Positions 26,543 to 35,958 of a stretch of 64,000 bases of DNA are shown here, in pieces. How positions within the stretch are numbered: the first letter of the stretch is position 1; each line of letters begins with the position of its first letter. The position numbers and the translations under genes are program-made. Location of the stretch: assembly GCF_014642655.1 (NCBI RefSeq), contig NZ_BMIR01000003.1, forward strand, positions 62,001-126,000, given 5' to 3'. Source of the DNA: Pullulanibacillus camelliae (lineage in GTDB: Bacteria > Bacillota > Bacilli > Bacillales > Sporolactobacillaceae). A model generated the notes under the pieces. That model saw only the letters and a list, made by a program, of their open reading frames with translations, ran no database searches and was not told the DNA's origin.

Positions 26543-26588
26543 AGCAGCCCCACATGCTTGCCAATTCCGACCTATGAGGGGCTGTTTG
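26543..26588. terminator. Hairpin between convergent genes
   Basis: AGCAGCCCC pairs with GGGGCTGTT around a long loop directly behind the Rieske gene. The following T-tract is short. Confidence 0.5.
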
Positions 26589-26732
26589 TATACTATTGCA
26601 CTTTTATCCCTTGGCGTGAATCCTTTGAAGCTTGTTTTTTATCGGCCTGGGATTTACGGAATGACATCTGTTGAAGCAGGAAAGCATATCAACAGTTCGT
26701 GTTCTGAGTGGCTTGTCATGGACCGGGCGTTC

Positions 26733-27506
26733 TTATCCTTTTAAATGCTTATGATCGTGTGGTTTTTGATAAATGACGTGCTTTGACTGGTGCAGCCGTA
26801 ATTGAACGACTAACATTCCGACTAGCGTAACGAATAAAATCCCAACAGGTAACCAGATGGCATGAAGGCCCCATTTTATCTCCAATAATCCACATAGCGC
26901 TGCACCGACGCCATAAATGACAATATCAACTGCCCAGATCACTATGGAGCCCATGCTGGCAAGCGCGGGTTTATCAGCATGATCTGCTGGTTGTTTTTTT
27001 GAGGTGAGGGCATGATGTGCTTTCCAAACTAAGGCTTCAATCATACCTGTGGTTGTACTCGTGATAACGGTCGTAGGGACGCCGTTGATGCCAAGTCTTC
27101 TGGCCGTGGTTCCTTGGATGCCCATCGAGAATGACAGCAGTAAGATCAATATATATTGATGAGGTGCCATCATGAAATAAACAACAAGGCCAAACACGAC
27201 GAATCCTAACCATTCAATACAAAGGGTAAAGAGGACTGTAGAATTCAAGCCTGTTTCATGGCGCTTATTTCGTAAAATAAATGCGCCAACGGCAACACCT
27301 AACATAAATCCGAGCAAGGCAATCAAATAGCCTAATGGCGCCAAGTCATCGGCGTGTACAAGCGATAAACCGAAAAATACAGTATTCCCTGTCATCGCCG
27401 CCGTTAACACTTCACCCAACGCAAGAAAACTTATTGCATCTGAACAGCCAGAGACCATAGTAAGTAAAATAACCAATATATTTAGTGACTTTTTGGATGG
27501 ATTCAT
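26733..27506 (-). CDS. YoaK/DUF1275 family membrane protein
   Basis: A 257-residue integral membrane protein with about six to seven hydrophobic helices; DUF1275 signature pieces are GCSDAISFLALGEVLTAAMTGN near the start and GIQGTTARRLGINGVPTTVI in the middle. The family is widespread, and transport has been suggested for it but is not established. The start is the ATG behind AAAGGAGAC (27506). The His-rich C-terminus (HDHKH) is notable. A 42-codon longer frame lacks a ribosome binding site. Confidence 0.85.
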   Translation of the reverse strand: MNPSKKSLNILVILLTMVSGCSDAISFLALGEVLTAAMTGNTVFFGLSLVHADDLAPLGYLIALLGFMLGVAVGAFILRNKRHETGLNSTVLFTLCIEWLGFVVFGLVVYFMMAPHQYILILLLSFSMGIQGTTARRLGINGVPTTVITSTTTGMIEALVWKAHHALTSKKQPADHADKPALASMGSIVIWAVDIVIYGVGAALCGLLEIKWGLHAIWLPVGILFVTLVGMLVVQLRLHQSKHVIYQKPHDHKHLKG

Positions 27507-27640
27507 CTCTGTCTCCTTTTCAGTGTTATTACTTTGTATATATGCAGGGACGTTTGCCCACATGTATCCAAGCCATTTCCATCGATAGAACCAAACTTGC
27601 TTTTCATCATCGGAAATGATATCTTCGACCATTATAGTAA

Positions 27641-27790
27641 ACTTTTAAAATAGGGGAAAGCCTTCTGGGAAATAAAAATGAGGTTTACGGGAAAGATCGC
27701 CTCCGACTTAGAATCAACCATGGAAAAAATAGAGGATATGGATGTGGTGCTGTAGAGTTAAAAGGAATGAGATCAACATATCTAAAAAGA
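27641..27790 (+). pseudogene. Possible GNAT acetyltransferase remnant
   Basis: A frame with no start reads GNKNEVYGKDRLRLRI, then NHGKNRGYGCGAVELKGMR. The RGYGCGAVEL part looks like the acetyl-CoA loop of GNAT enzymes. It runs into a terminator and repeat A copy 2. Short and weak; may be chance. Confidence 0.25.
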
Positions 27791-27815
27791 AGCTCCAGGT
27801 GGGGCTTCTTTTTTG
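27784..27815 (+). terminator. Intrinsic terminator next to repeat A copy 2
   Basis: AAAAGAAGC-CC pairs with GG-GCTTCTTTT around a short loop. No intact plus-strand gene precedes it, which supports a decayed gene upstream. Confidence 0.75.
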
Positions 27816-28070
27816 AAAGATCAGAAAGTATAAAATTTCTGGTCATGAGGACGGTGCAGATTTCCGCTCCAGGCCGCTCGCTTTCCGTGGGGGAGTGGTA
27901 AGCCTCCTCGCGCTGCGCACTGCTAAGGTCTTACCGATCTCCCACTTCCCGCTGGAGTCTCGCACCTTGCGCTCCCATCCACTTGACCCGGCAATGAAGC
28001 CTCTTTCATATATCATGATGCTCTGTACCAAGCCAAGGACCGGGCGTGCTTTTCGCCCGGTTTTTCTTAT
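27816..28070 (+). repeat. Dispersed repeat family A, copy 2 (full length)
   Basis: Same 255-bp layout as copy 1: a GATCAGAAAGTATAAAATTT start, the long hairpin with GGTAAG/CTTACC, and a final CCGGGC/GCCCGG terminator-like hairpin with T5. It begins right behind a terminator T-tract. Confidence 0.88.
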
Positions 28071-28150
28071 CTTATACGTTCGGACTGTGACTTAGCGAAG
28101 CGGTGGGGGATAATCTAATTTTTCCATAAAACTATGCTTTTCCTATGCAC

Positions 28151-29176
28151 TCAACCACCAATGTAACGGGTGTACAAGGTTTTGGCCACAGCAATATCTT
28201 TTGTGCCATGCACAAGGACGCGCCCGTCTTGAAAGATGACTAAGCGGTGCTCCCCAATCTCGAAATTAATTAAGAAGGGATTGCGCTTGACAGTGCCGTT
28301 TAGCCTAGCGAGTTGTTGTGCGAGTGTTTCTAGATTAAATGGCGATTGTCTATATGGCCTGATCTGGACGCTATCTCTACCGCATAGGACAGCAGTCTTC
28401 GTCTGATTCTTGTTATTTAGATATGGGTAAGTAGGCGAAGCACCGCATGATGGGCAATCGTGTTTTTTCATTGAAGTGACGTTAATAGTAGAGTGTTCGT
28501 TAGTCCATAGATCAAAGAATAGTAATGTGCCTCGAAGGGATGCAGCATCTTGAACAAGCAGCTTCAAAGCCTCAGTGGCTTGATGGGCTGTGACAAGCTG
28601 AACAGCTGGGCTGATAATTCCAACTGTATCACAGGTCTCGCCAGCCAATGGGAGCGCATCAAGAAGACAAGCCAAACATGGGGTATGATCAGGGAGGATG
28701 GTATAAGTGATTCCGGTACTGCCCACACATCCTCCATATATCCATGGGATCTTATACTTCTGAGCACTATCATTAATCAGCATCCGTGTTTCAAAATTAT
28801 CAGTCGCATCAATAATGAGATCAGTAACCGAGCAATGCTTAGCTAACTCCTGGGCATCAAGATCGGCAATGATGGCTTGTATAGACACGTCTGAATTGAT
28901 TTGTGTTAATCGCCTTTGAGCAGCAATCGCCTTAGGTAAATGCTCCTCGGCATCGCTTTCCGTATAGAGCGGCTGCCTTTGAAGGTTGCTCCACTCCACA
29001 TAATCACGGTCAATAATTGTGAGCTGGCCAACCCCTGCTCGAACCAGGATGTCTGAGATACTTGCGCCAAGGGCGCCAGCACCCACCACGAGTACATGGG
29101 AGTGCTGCAATTTTTCTTGGCCTTTTTCTCCTATTGGAGTAAAAAGTGTCTGCCTTGAATATCTATCCTTGTTCAA
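28151..29176 (-). CDS. thiF: ThiF/MoeB-type adenylyltransferase
   Basis: A 341-residue E1-like enzyme that adenylates the C-terminal Gly of ThiS so that sulfur can be loaded for thiazole synthesis. The nucleotide loop is [21 protein letters not shown] (about residues 30-50); the zinc-binding Cys pairs are CLACLL and CPSCGA. The start is TTG 29176, inside the 3' end of thiG (14-bp overlap), with GAGGGGA 9 bases upstream. Last gene of the tenI-thiOSGF operon. The C-terminal region (after the zinc site) is longer than in minimal ThiF. Confidence 0.92.
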   Translation of the reverse strand: MNKDRYSRQTLFTPIGEKGQEKLQHSHVLVVGAGALGASISDILVRAGVGQLTIIDRDYVEWSNLQRQPLYTESDAEEHLPKAIAAQRRLTQINSDVSIQAIIADLDAQELAKHCSVTDLIIDATDNFETRMLINDSAQKYKIPWIYGGCVGSTGITYTILPDHTPCLACLLDALPLAGETCDTVGIISPAVQLVTAHQATEALKLLVQDAASLRGTLLFFDLWTNEHSTINVTSMKKHDCPSCGASPTYPYLNNKNQTKTAVLCGRDSVQIRPYRQSPFNLETLAQQLARLNGTVKRNPFLINFEIGEHRLVIFQDGRVLVHGTKDIAVAKTLYTRYIGG

Positions 29177-29939
29177 CCGTACTCATCCCCTCAGTTGGAC
29201 TGCTCGCACTGGCATAGGTTTTTTTTGGGATGCGCCCAGCTTCAAATCCATGACGGCCCGCCTCGACGGCTAGCTTCATCGCCAAGGCCATTTTAACTGG
29301 ATCCTTGGCATCTGAAACCGCTGTGTTTAAAAGAACACCACTCGCTCCCAATTCCATAGCTAAGGTCGCATCAGTGGGTGAGCCAATCCCTGCATCGACA
29401 ACGACAGGGACTGTGGCTTGCTCAATAATGAATGCTAAATTCATAGGATTGAGTATGCCTTGTCCAGAGCCGATAGGGGAAGCTCCTGGCATGACGGCGT
29501 GAACCCCAAGTTCTTGTAATCTTTTAGCCAACACCACGTCGTCAGAGATGTAAGGAAGAACAATAAAGCCTTCGTTGAGTAAAGCCTCGCATGCTTTTAA
29601 TGTCTCAAACGGATCAGGTAATAAAGTCTTTTGGTCGCCAATAATCTCTACTTTTACCATATCACAGAGGCCAGAGGCCTTAGCCAATTTGGCAATGCGT
29701 ACCGCTTCTTCAGCTGTCTTTGCTCCGGCAGTGTTCGGAAGCAGGGTGTACTTATCAACATCAATCATATCCAAAAAGTTAGGCTGTGAGGCTTCGAAGA
29801 TATTCATCCTTCTTACTGCAAAGGTTAATATCTCTGTTTCTGAGGCTTCTACAGCGCTTTTTTGTAAATGAAAGTCTGCATATTTACCTGTTCCTAATAA
29901 TAAGTGGGAGCTAAATTCGTAGTTTGCTATTTTTAACAT
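29163..29939 (-). CDS. thiG: Thiazole synthase ThiG
   Basis: Forms the thiazole phosphate carboxylate of thiamine from 1-deoxyxylulose phosphate, dehydroglycine and ThiS thiocarboxylate. 258 residues, a TIM barrel with [34 protein letters not shown] (including the Schiff-base Lys region), [14 protein letters not shown] and [11 protein letters not shown] all matching the family. The ATG at 29939 is chosen: the ATGs at 29948 and 29945 touch the GGAGG site. That site is made by the Gly codons that end thiS. Overlaps thiF by 14 bp. Confidence 0.96.
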   Translation of the reverse strand: MLKIANYEFSSHLLLGTGKYADFHLQKSAVEASETEILTFAVRRMNIFEASQPNFLDMIDVDKYTLLPNTAGAKTAEEAVRIAKLAKASGLCDMVKVEIIGDQKTLLPDPFETLKACEALLNEGFIVLPYISDDVVLAKRLQELGVHAVMPGASPIGSGQGILNPMNLAFIIEQATVPVVVDAGIGSPTDATLAMELGASGVLLNTAVSDAKDPVKMALAMKLAVEAGRHGFEAGRIPKKTYASASSPTEGMSTVEQG

Positions 29940-29944
29940 CGCCA

Positions 29945-30148
29945 TCATCCTCCTCCAATAAAATGGACTATTTCCACGCGATCGCCGTCAGTGAGGGCTT
30001 GCTCGGCGTGTGCCGCTTTTTCAATGATTTCATTATTAAGTTCAACAACAGTTATCTTATTTTCTAAATTTAAGTGGGATAATAAGCTCTTAACATGAGT
30101 TACCGTATTAGGTACTTCCATTTGCCGACCGTTAATTGTTAATGTCAT
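29945..30148 (-). CDS. thiS: Sulfur carrier protein ThiS
   Basis: A 67-residue ubiquitin-like carrier whose C-terminal glycine is adenylated by ThiF and turned into a thiocarboxylate. It ends in FIGGG, with one Gly more than the usual GG end. Its start overlaps the thiO stop (ATGA), and the GGA codons at its end form the ribosome binding site for thiG, so translation of the three genes is coupled. Confidence 0.94.
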   Translation of the reverse strand: MTLTINGRQMEVPNTVTHVKSLLSHLNLENKITVVELNNEIIEKAAHAEQALTDGDRVEIVHFIGGG

Positions 30149-31278
30149 GTTAGAACCTCCTCAGTTTCAAAATGGCGGTCTAAGCGAAAGGCAGTTAAAT
30201 CAGCAGAGCGCGTTTGTCCTGTGACGAGCTCAGCCATAAGCTTCCCTGTGATCGGGCTTAATAAAATGCCATTGCGGTAATGTCCTGTGGCAACAAAAAG
30301 TCGCTTTGCCTTAGGATGTTCACCGAGGTAAGGAAGGCCATCCTGTGTCATTGGGCGAATCCCTGACCAAAAGTGCTGCATAGTTGCTGTGTTGATGACG
30401 GGGAGAAGTGCTTGGACCTTATTCATAAGAGTAGATAATCCCTCAAGTGAGACAGACTTCTCAAAGGTATGTGCCTTCATCGTTGCACCAACATAAAGCT
30501 CGCCCCCTCTTTTGGGTACAATATAGCAACCCTTAGTAAAAATCGTTCGTTTTATCAGTGGATAGTGGGTTGTCAATGAGAAGGCTTCTCCTTTTACAGG
30601 ATACAGCCCTTGTTGGAGCTTCTCTGGCAACCATTGATTTGACCATGCTCCCGTTGCCACAATAACTGCATCACTATAATAATCCCCGGTATTAGTGTGA
30701 ACCCCCTGAACCTCTTCATTAGAAATCAGTAGGTTTTGAACGTGACAGTATTCTCGAATTTTGGTCCCTAATAAAGCAGCCGCTTTGGCAAAGCCTTGGG
30801 TCAAACGTGGAGCATATACATGACCTTCCTTTGGGAAATAGAGCGCTCCATAGATATGCTCAGATAAGCAGGGTTCGAGGCGAAGCAGGGCATCGCGATC
30901 TAACCAAACAGCGTCTTCGCCAATGGAGCGTTGCCACTCAGCAAGCGCCTTTAGAGCTTCAACCTGACCTTCATCCTCAGCAAGCTTTAATTGACCGTTA
31001 TGAATGAGCTCAATATCTATATGTGTCAGTTCGCGAAGCTCAGACGCGATAGAAGGAAACATCTCTCGACTTAATCTTGCGCTCTCAAAAAGTGGATCAC
31101 CAGCCTCTAATTCAGCTTGAACGCCGAGCATGCCAGCAGCTGCACTTGAGGCCTCGCAGCCAATTTGGTTTCTTTCTAAAAGTAAGACCTTTTTATTTAG
31201 CTTTGATAAGTGAAAAGCGATGGAACAGCCAATGACACCACCGCCGATGACAATAGCGTCGAAACGTTTGGGTTGCAT
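30145..31278 (-). CDS. thiO: Glycine oxidase ThiO
   Basis: A 377-residue FAD-dependent oxidase that oxidises glycine to dehydroglycine (iminoacetate) for ThiG. N-terminal dinucleotide fold VIGGGVIGCSIAFHLSK; the C-terminal HYRNGILLSPITGKLMAELV motif is typical of ThiO. Its ribosome binding site (AAGGAGGTG) overlaps the last codons of tenI. Use of the oxidase rather than the radical enzyme ThiH points to an aerobic lifestyle. Confidence 0.95.
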   Translation of the reverse strand: MQPKRFDAIVIGGGVIGCSIAFHLSKLNKKVLLLERNQIGCEASSAAAGMLGVQAELEAGDPLFESARLSREMFPSIASELRELTHIDIELIHNGQLKLAEDEGQVEALKALAEWQRSIGEDAVWLDRDALLRLEPCLSEHIYGALYFPKEGHVYAPRLTQGFAKAAALLGTKIREYCHVQNLLISNEEVQGVHTNTGDYYSDAVIVATGAWSNQWLPEKLQQGLYPVKGEAFSLTTHYPLIKRTIFTKGCYIVPKRGGELYVGATMKAHTFEKSVSLEGLSTLMNKVQALLPVINTATMQHFWSGIRPMTQDGLPYLGEHPKAKRLFVATGHYRNGILLSPITGKLMAELVTGQTRSADLTAFRLDRHFETEEVLT

Positions 31279-31281
31279 GCG

Positions 31282-31896
31282 CTACACCTCCTTTTTCTGT
31301 AGGTAGAATGACAGATAGTCTTTTATTGCTTTCACAGGGTCATTAGCTTCGATAACCCCTGACATCATGGCAACCCCCGAAGCCCCAGCTTTTATCAGCC
31401 CTGGGAGATGTGCTGGCTGGATACCACCGATAGCCATAACAGGTAATGACACGGTGTTCGTGATTTTTTGAAGCTCTGTTAGGCCTTTGCCTTTAAGGCC
31501 TGGCTTACATGCTGTCTCATAAACATTGCCAAAGAATAGATAATCTACAGCGCTGTTTTGGTAAGCTATTGCTTCAGACAAATCATGGACGGAGACGCCG
31601 ACCTTTAAAAAAGGATAGTGCTGCTTGATAGCTTGTGGGGAACCTTGATGTGTAGGTAAATGAACGCCTTTAAGTTGATATTCTCCAGCTAGCTTTCCCC
31701 ATGTATTCAAGATGATTTTTTCTTTAGGAATGCCATTAGTCACCATCCCCTTGATCCACTGTTCCAGCTCTGATTCTGAACGCTGTTTTTCACGAAGATG
31801 AATGGCCGATACATAGGGATGAATCCTTTGTGCGATGGATAGAAAGTCTGGAAAGGCAAGTTTTCCATTAGAAATGACATGAAAATGCTCGATGAT
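31282..31896 (-). CDS. tenI: Thiazole tautomerase TenI, apparent ATC start
   Basis: Aromatises the ThiG product. 204 residues, a ThiE-like TIM barrel (AIHLREKQR, VGVSVHDLSEA, DYLFFGNVYETACKPG, VMAIGGIQP, GVAMMSGV). The first ATG in frame (31746) would remove 50 conserved residues and has no ribosome binding site. The full N-terminus EHFHVISNGKLAFPDFLSIA is preceded by two ATC codons (31896-31891), with AAAGGAGGT 5 bases upstream and an in-frame TAA right before. So translation most likely starts at ATC, or a former ATG has mutated. First gene of the TPP-controlled operon. Confidence 0.85.
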   Translation of the reverse strand: MIEHFHVISNGKLAFPDFLSIAQRIHPYVSAIHLREKQRSESELEQWIKGMVTNGIPKEKIILNTWGKLAGEYQLKGVHLPTHQGSPQAIKQHYPFLKVGVSVHDLSEAIAYQNSAVDYLFFGNVYETACKPGLKGKGLTELQKITNTVSLPVMAIGGIQPAHLPGLIKAGASGVAMMSGVIEANDPVKAIKDYLSFYLQKKEV

Positions 31897-32129
31897 TTTT
31901 TACCTCCTTTCACTAAATGAAATCAACATAAGGGAACGTACTCTGTGTAAAGTGTAGGAAAGGGCTCTGCCTTTGCTATGTAATTAGAAAAACTTTGCGT
32001 CGTGATAGGATTGCCTCGATCACAAACTAAATGCGCGTTGTTTCTGATGCGATGGCAAACCAATGACACACTATTGGTGCCATCAAAGGTTACTTATACG
32101 TTCCCTTAAATACGTTAGCGAAGGTTTTT

Positions 32130-32302
32130 ACTATTTGGATGAGATTAGAAAACTTGGCTTGCACCCCTTCGCTGGTACTCCTGATGTGATTTTTGCACAT
32201 CACACACTTAGGTTGCCCGCAAGCCTCAGGTGGCGAAAGTTAAAGCCCGCCTTATACTCTCTTCCTTTAGGAGCGTCAGCGAAGGTATACATTCTGATAG
32301 TA
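32130..32302 (-). repeat. Dispersed repeat family B, copy 1
   Basis: Minus-strand copy of the element at 45643-45802 and 49261-49428: starts TACTATCAGAATG, contains CTTCGCTGAC, CCTGAGGCTTGCGGGCAACC, CAAAAATCACATCAGGAGTA and ends CAAGTTTTCTAATCTCATCC. It lies between the TPP riboswitch terminator and tenI, starting within 2 bases of the T-tract, so read-through transcripts carry it in the tenI leader. The plus-strand sequence 31897-32129 shows no other clear feature. Confidence 0.8.
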
Positions 32303-32303
32303 T

Positions 32304-32337
32304 AAAAAAACCACCTTCCTATTTCGGAAAGTGGTTT
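32304..32337 (-). terminator. Expression-platform terminator of the TPP riboswitch
   Basis: On the minus strand AAACCAC-TTTCC pairs with GGAA-GGTGGTTT and is followed by T7, 40 bases downstream of the aptamer. Confidence 0.88.
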
Positions 32338-32377
32338 GAGCATCCAATAAATAACATTTATCAAACGGAAGCAAGAT

Positions 32378-32472
32378 CCTCTAGCACTCCACTTTCCTAC
32401 GCTGGTATCAACCAGATCAGGTTCAAGGGTTCAGATGTCTCTGTCTCAGCCCATTGGGGCACCCCTAGTAGA
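32378..32472 (-). ncRNA. TPP riboswitch (THI element)
   Basis: On the minus strand the aptamer shows the conserved parts in order: CTAGGGGTGCC, GGGCTGAGA, ACCCTTGAACCTGATCTGG, GATACCAGCGTAGG and the closing AGTGCTAG. High thiamine pyrophosphate should fold it so that the terminator at 32304-32337 forms, switching off the tenI-thiOSGF operon. Confidence 0.96.
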
Positions 32473-32493
32473 GAATGTATGGTTGTTTTTTTC

Positions 32494-32523
32494 ATCATAA
32501 CACTAGAGCTTCTTTTTAATCAA
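32494..32523 (-). promoter_or_regulatory. Sigma-A promoter of the thi operon
   Basis: Minus strand TTGATT (32523-32518), 18-bp spacer, TATGAT (32499-32494), just upstream of the TPP aptamer. Confidence 0.7.
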
Positions 32524-32557
32524 TCCTTATGCCAAAACTATTTTATTTTTTCTACTT

Positions 32558-33586
32558 TTATCTTTTATCCTTTTTCTTTGCCAATAGCTCTTTGTCCGTG
32601 GTTGTTGGGGGCTGTTCGAGCCATGCATTGTTGATCATGATATCAGCGCCATCTTTAGCAAACTCTGCAATTTCAGCCGATAAACGCTCGTAATTGACAA
32701 TCAAGTCGCTGCGCTGGCTGGCAGCAGCAGCTGTCGCATAATTGCCTGTTCCAAGTGCGCTTATTACCGACATATGGAACATCATCAGTTTATCTGAAAA
32801 GGGTGGGGTTGTTGAATCTGTGATGGCATGGTCTGATGAGATTGGAGGTTGAATGTCATTATTAATAAGTATATCGGTGAATAATTTGATATGCTTCTCA
32901 GAAATATTTGCACCTCTTAGCATGTAGCGTTGAACATTCTTTTGGGCAGAAGACTGAGCAAAGCTTAAAGCTAATTTAGCGCCAAGAAGGTTGGTTTGGA
33001 TATTCGTATGAAGGTAGGCAATTTCAATGGCGTTTAAGGGTCGTTTTTTGTTAAAAAGGGAAAGACCACTTAAGTACTTATGTGAATCGACCTGATCAAC
33101 TTCATTTGGGTATTCAATATAAGGTGCGCGTACCAGTATGCCTTTACTTGCCATTTGGTCCACTGTTTGATTATACAGACGCGTTGTTTTAAATAAACTA
33201 TCACTAAAAAATTCACGAATATCACTTCTTGCGCATAGAGCAAGGGCTCCTCCACTGCTGATTAGCCCCGCTTTGAGTGTGTTCTCAATATAGAACAGCA
33301 TATATAAATCGGAATACAAACGCGGCGCATTTAAGTTAACATCCTTGTCTTGAAAACCTACGGGTAGCGGGATGTGTTCCGATGAGAAAAATTCAGAGAT
33401 AGCCTTGGCGTTTTCATCAGAAAACGTATAGGCAGACTGGATGATGTTGCGGATGTCTTTATCTTCTACATCCTTAAGAAAGTAAGTAAATATACATCGA
33501 GTCATTGTATTTTGTAGAAAGTCTGTCCAAAGTGAGGCGAGTTCAGCAGAGGTTAATTTCGGTTGGCTGTCAGACTGAAACGTCAT
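32558..33586 (-). CDS. DUF3231 family protein
   Basis: 342 residues made of two similar, mostly helical halves (about 10-165 and 180-330), each beginning with a SAELASLW- or NAIEIAYLH-like helix and containing a long helix with Asp/His residues. DUF3231 proteins are found mainly in spore-forming Bacillales and look like paired four-helix bundles; function unknown. GGAGGG precedes the ATG at 33586. No signal peptide. The gene ends just before the thi promoter, same strand. Confidence 0.8.
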   Translation of the reverse strand: MTFQSDSQPKLTSAELASLWTDFLQNTMTRCIFTYFLKDVEDKDIRNIIQSAYTFSDENAKAISEFFSSEHIPLPVGFQDKDVNLNAPRLYSDLYMLFYIENTLKAGLISSGGALALCARSDIREFFSDSLFKTTRLYNQTVDQMASKGILVRAPYIEYPNEVDQVDSHKYLSGLSLFNKKRPLNAIEIAYLHTNIQTNLLGAKLALSFAQSSAQKNVQRYMLRGANISEKHIKLFTDILINNDIQPPISSDHAITDSTTPPFSDKLMMFHMSVISALGTGNYATAAAASQRSDLIVNYERLSAEIAEFAKDGADIMINNAWLEQPPTTTDKELLAKKKDKR

Positions 33587-33640
33587 GTCTTACCCTCCGT
33601 TGTTTAACGTATAGTTTTAATATTTTGTTCATTTATGTAT

Positions 33641-33676
33641 AAAAAGCTTTTCATCAATGGATGATGAGCCTTTTTC
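33641..33676. terminator. Hairpin in the DUF3231-asparagine synthetase interval
   Basis: AAAAAGC-TTTCATC pairs with GATGATGA-GC-TTTTT, with A- and T-tracts on both sides. No gene ends close by, so its use is uncertain. The rest of 33587-33924 is A/T-rich and empty. Confidence 0.45.
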
Positions 33677-33924
33677 TTGATATAACTATAGCTTTTCCTA
33701 TCTTATTCTTTCTATGTACGCTATTCCTTCTTCTCTTCAGTTTTGTTTGTATGACCCCTCGCGCTATATTGAATTTTATATGTAATTACTTTCATAATAT
33801 AGATTAGAATTATATTTTTATATTCTGTTTTAAAAGACTCATAACTTTTTTCCTAATTTAATTATATATGCTTTATTTCATATGGGACTATCTCATCAAA
33901 TTGATTGAAATGGAGGATAAACAG

Positions 33925-34020
33925 TTGCGATTTCAACCTGTAATGTATAGCATTTGCGGTGAAATCAATATCACTTTGAAAGAAGGCAAGAACAATGTGT
34001 GGAATTTCAGGTTGGATTGA
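33925..34020 (+). CDS. Possible 31-codon upstream ORF overlapping asparagine synthetase start
   Basis: It starts at TTG 33925, 7 bases after GGAGG (33912-33916), and runs to a TGA at 34018-34020, overlapping the synthetase start (33995) by 26 bp in another frame. The peptide begins MRFQPVMYSICGEINITLKE. The ribosome binding site is better than that of the synthetase itself, so it could couple or control translation. May also be chance. Confidence 0.3.
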   Translation: MRFQPVMYSICGEINITLKEGKNNVWNFRLD

Positions 34021-35821
34021 TTGGAAAAAGGATTTATCCAATCAACAAGAAGTTTTAAAGAAAATGACCGACGTCATCACCCATAGAGGACCCGATGCTG
34101 AAGGATTTTGGTTCTCCAAAAACGCAGCATTTGGTCACAGGAGGTTAATTGTCATTGCGCCTGAAGGTGGACGGCAGCCGATGGTATATTGCCAGGATGG
34201 CTTTACTATTGCCCTTACTTACAATGGTGAGCTTTATAATTATCGTGAATTGCGACAGGAACTAGAGGCAAAGGGGCATGCTTTTACCTCTCTCTCCGAT
34301 ACGGAAGTGCTTTTACATGCTTATTTAGAGTGGGAAGAAAGCTGTGTGAAGCATTTTAACGGAATTTTTGCATTTGCTATTTGGGATGAAAGGAAGTCTC
34401 AGCTCATGCTTTGTCGCGATCATCTCGGTGTTAAGCCGTTATTTTATACTGAGACAGAGGATGGCGTTATTTTTGGATCTGAAATTAAAGTACTGCTTGC
34501 TCATCCTTCTGTTCAAGCGATAATTGATCAAGAGGGTCTTGCTGAGATTTTTGGTTTAGGGCCAATGAGAACTCCGGGAAATGGCATATTCAAAAATATT
34601 AAAGAAATTCGTGCGGGACACTATGCCACTTTTACAGCGCATACTCGAACCCTAAAACCTTATTGGCAATTACAAAGCCGTCAGCATACGGATGATGTCG
34701 AGACAACAGTTGAAACTATCCGGACATTACTTGAAGATACGGTAAAGCATCAGCTTATTTCAGACAAGCCGCTGGTTTCTATGCTATCTGGTGGACTGGA
34801 TTCCAGTGGTCTGACAGCGATTGCTGGACAAGAATACAGAGAGAAGGGGGAGACCTTACAAACCTATTCGATCAATTTTGCCCACGACGAGCAGGATTTT
34901 GAAGAGGACTTTCTCCGTCGCGATCGCGATGAGCCATGGGTACAAAAGGTGTCAGCGCATGTGGGGACGACGCATCATTCGATTGTCCTGAACGCGGAGG
35001 ACTTAGCCGCAAACCTTTATGCTCCCATGCGTGCGCGCGATCTTCCAGGCATTGGTGAATTGGAAACGTCACTTTACCTTTTATTTACTGAAATGAAAAA
35101 GCATGCGACGGTCGCTTTATCTGGAGAATCTGCCGATGAGGTATTTTCAGGTTACCCTTGGTTCCATCAAGCACAATTTTTAGAGGCAGGAACTTTTCCT
35201 TGGCTAGTCAATCTTGGCTTTGTTTCTGGGATTCTTAAGGAGGAATGGCAAGAAAGACTTCAATTGAAAGCGTACCAAAGACGTCGATATCAAGAAGCAC
35301 TTTTAGAGGTTCCTCATCTAGATCATGAAGATGAATGGCATCGGAAACAGCGGCAAATGTCTTACATGTTCATCACACGGTTTTTACCTTTTATGTTAGA
35401 TAGAAAAGATCGGGCGAGCATGATGACGGGATTTGAAGTGAGGGTCCCCTTTTGTGATTATCGGTTAGTGGAATACTTATGGAACGTTCCTCATGAGTTA
35501 AAAAGTATAGACGATATTGAAAAGGGAATCTTGCGTCGGGCCCTCAAGGGGTATCTCCCGGATGATGTCCGTTACCGGAGAAAAAGCGCTTACCCAAGTA
35601 CAAAGGATCAAGATTATCTTAAGGCGGTAAGTCAAATGATGCTTAATGTTCTGGATGACCATGAGTCCCCACTCTTGCAATTTGTGAAAGTCGATCGTCT
35701 TCTCAGAATTGCTCAGGGAGAGGATCAAGAAATCACAGGAGCAAAAGCGAAGCAGCTTTTGGATTATTTGTTACAAGTTAACGCCTGGTTAAAAGAATAT
35801 AATATCGTTGTTCAAATCTAA
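33995..35821 (+). CDS. asnB: Asparagine synthase (glutamine-hydrolysing)
   Basis: Makes asparagine from aspartate, ATP and glutamine. 608 residues. Starts MCGISGW, where Cys2 becomes the N-terminal nucleophile of the glutaminase domain (RGPDAEG, YNGELYNYRELR, SDTEVLLHAYLEW). The synthetase domain has the PP-loop SMLSGGLDSSGL and SGESADEVFSGY. The size matches Bacillus AsnO/YisO, which is tied to sporulation, better than the AsnB/AsnH group; the paralogue cannot be fixed without a tree. The site before ATG 33995 is only moderate and a short overlapping ORF lies upstream. Confidence 0.93.
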   Translation: MCGISGWIDWKKDLSNQQEVLKKMTDVITHRGPDAEGFWFSKNAAFGHRRLIVIAPEGGRQPMVYCQDGFTIALTYNGELYNYRELRQELEAKGHAFTSLSDTEVLLHAYLEWEESCVKHFNGIFAFAIWDERKSQLMLCRDHLGVKPLFYTETEDGVIFGSEIKVLLAHPSVQAIIDQEGLAEIFGLGPMRTPGNGIFKNIKEIRAGHYATFTAHTRTLKPYWQLQSRQHTDDVETTVETIRTLLEDTVKHQLISDKPLVSMLSGGLDSSGLTAIAGQEYREKGETLQTYSINFAHDEQDFEEDFLRRDRDEPWVQKVSAHVGTTHHSIVLNAEDLAANLYAPMRARDLPGIGELETSLYLLFTEMKKHATVALSGESADEVFSGYPWFHQAQFLEAGTFPWLVNLGFVSGILKEEWQERLQLKAYQRRRYQEALLEVPHLDHEDEWHRKQRQMSYMFITRFLPFMLDRKDRASMMTGFEVRVPFCDYRLVEYLWNVPHELKSIDDIEKGILRRALKGYLPDDVRYRRKSAYPSTKDQDYLKAVSQMMLNVLDDHESPLLQFVKVDRLLRIAQGEDQEITGAKAKQLLDYLLQVNAWLKEYNIVVQI

Positions 35822-35958
35822 TGAAACCAGGGGCCATAAGCTGAAATCCTGAAAATCTAACTTTTGTTAGTGCAAAAGGATAATTATGAAAAAATGAAGC
35901 ATTATGCCAAAGCTATGACGGGAAATTTGATTAGAGCGGATTGAAAAAATCACGCCAA

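Noticed and set aside
27895-28095. Plus-strand frame in repeat A (also 1146-1361 and 45829-46080)
   Set aside because: The frames are not kept between copies and have no ribosome binding site; the conserved features are hairpins.
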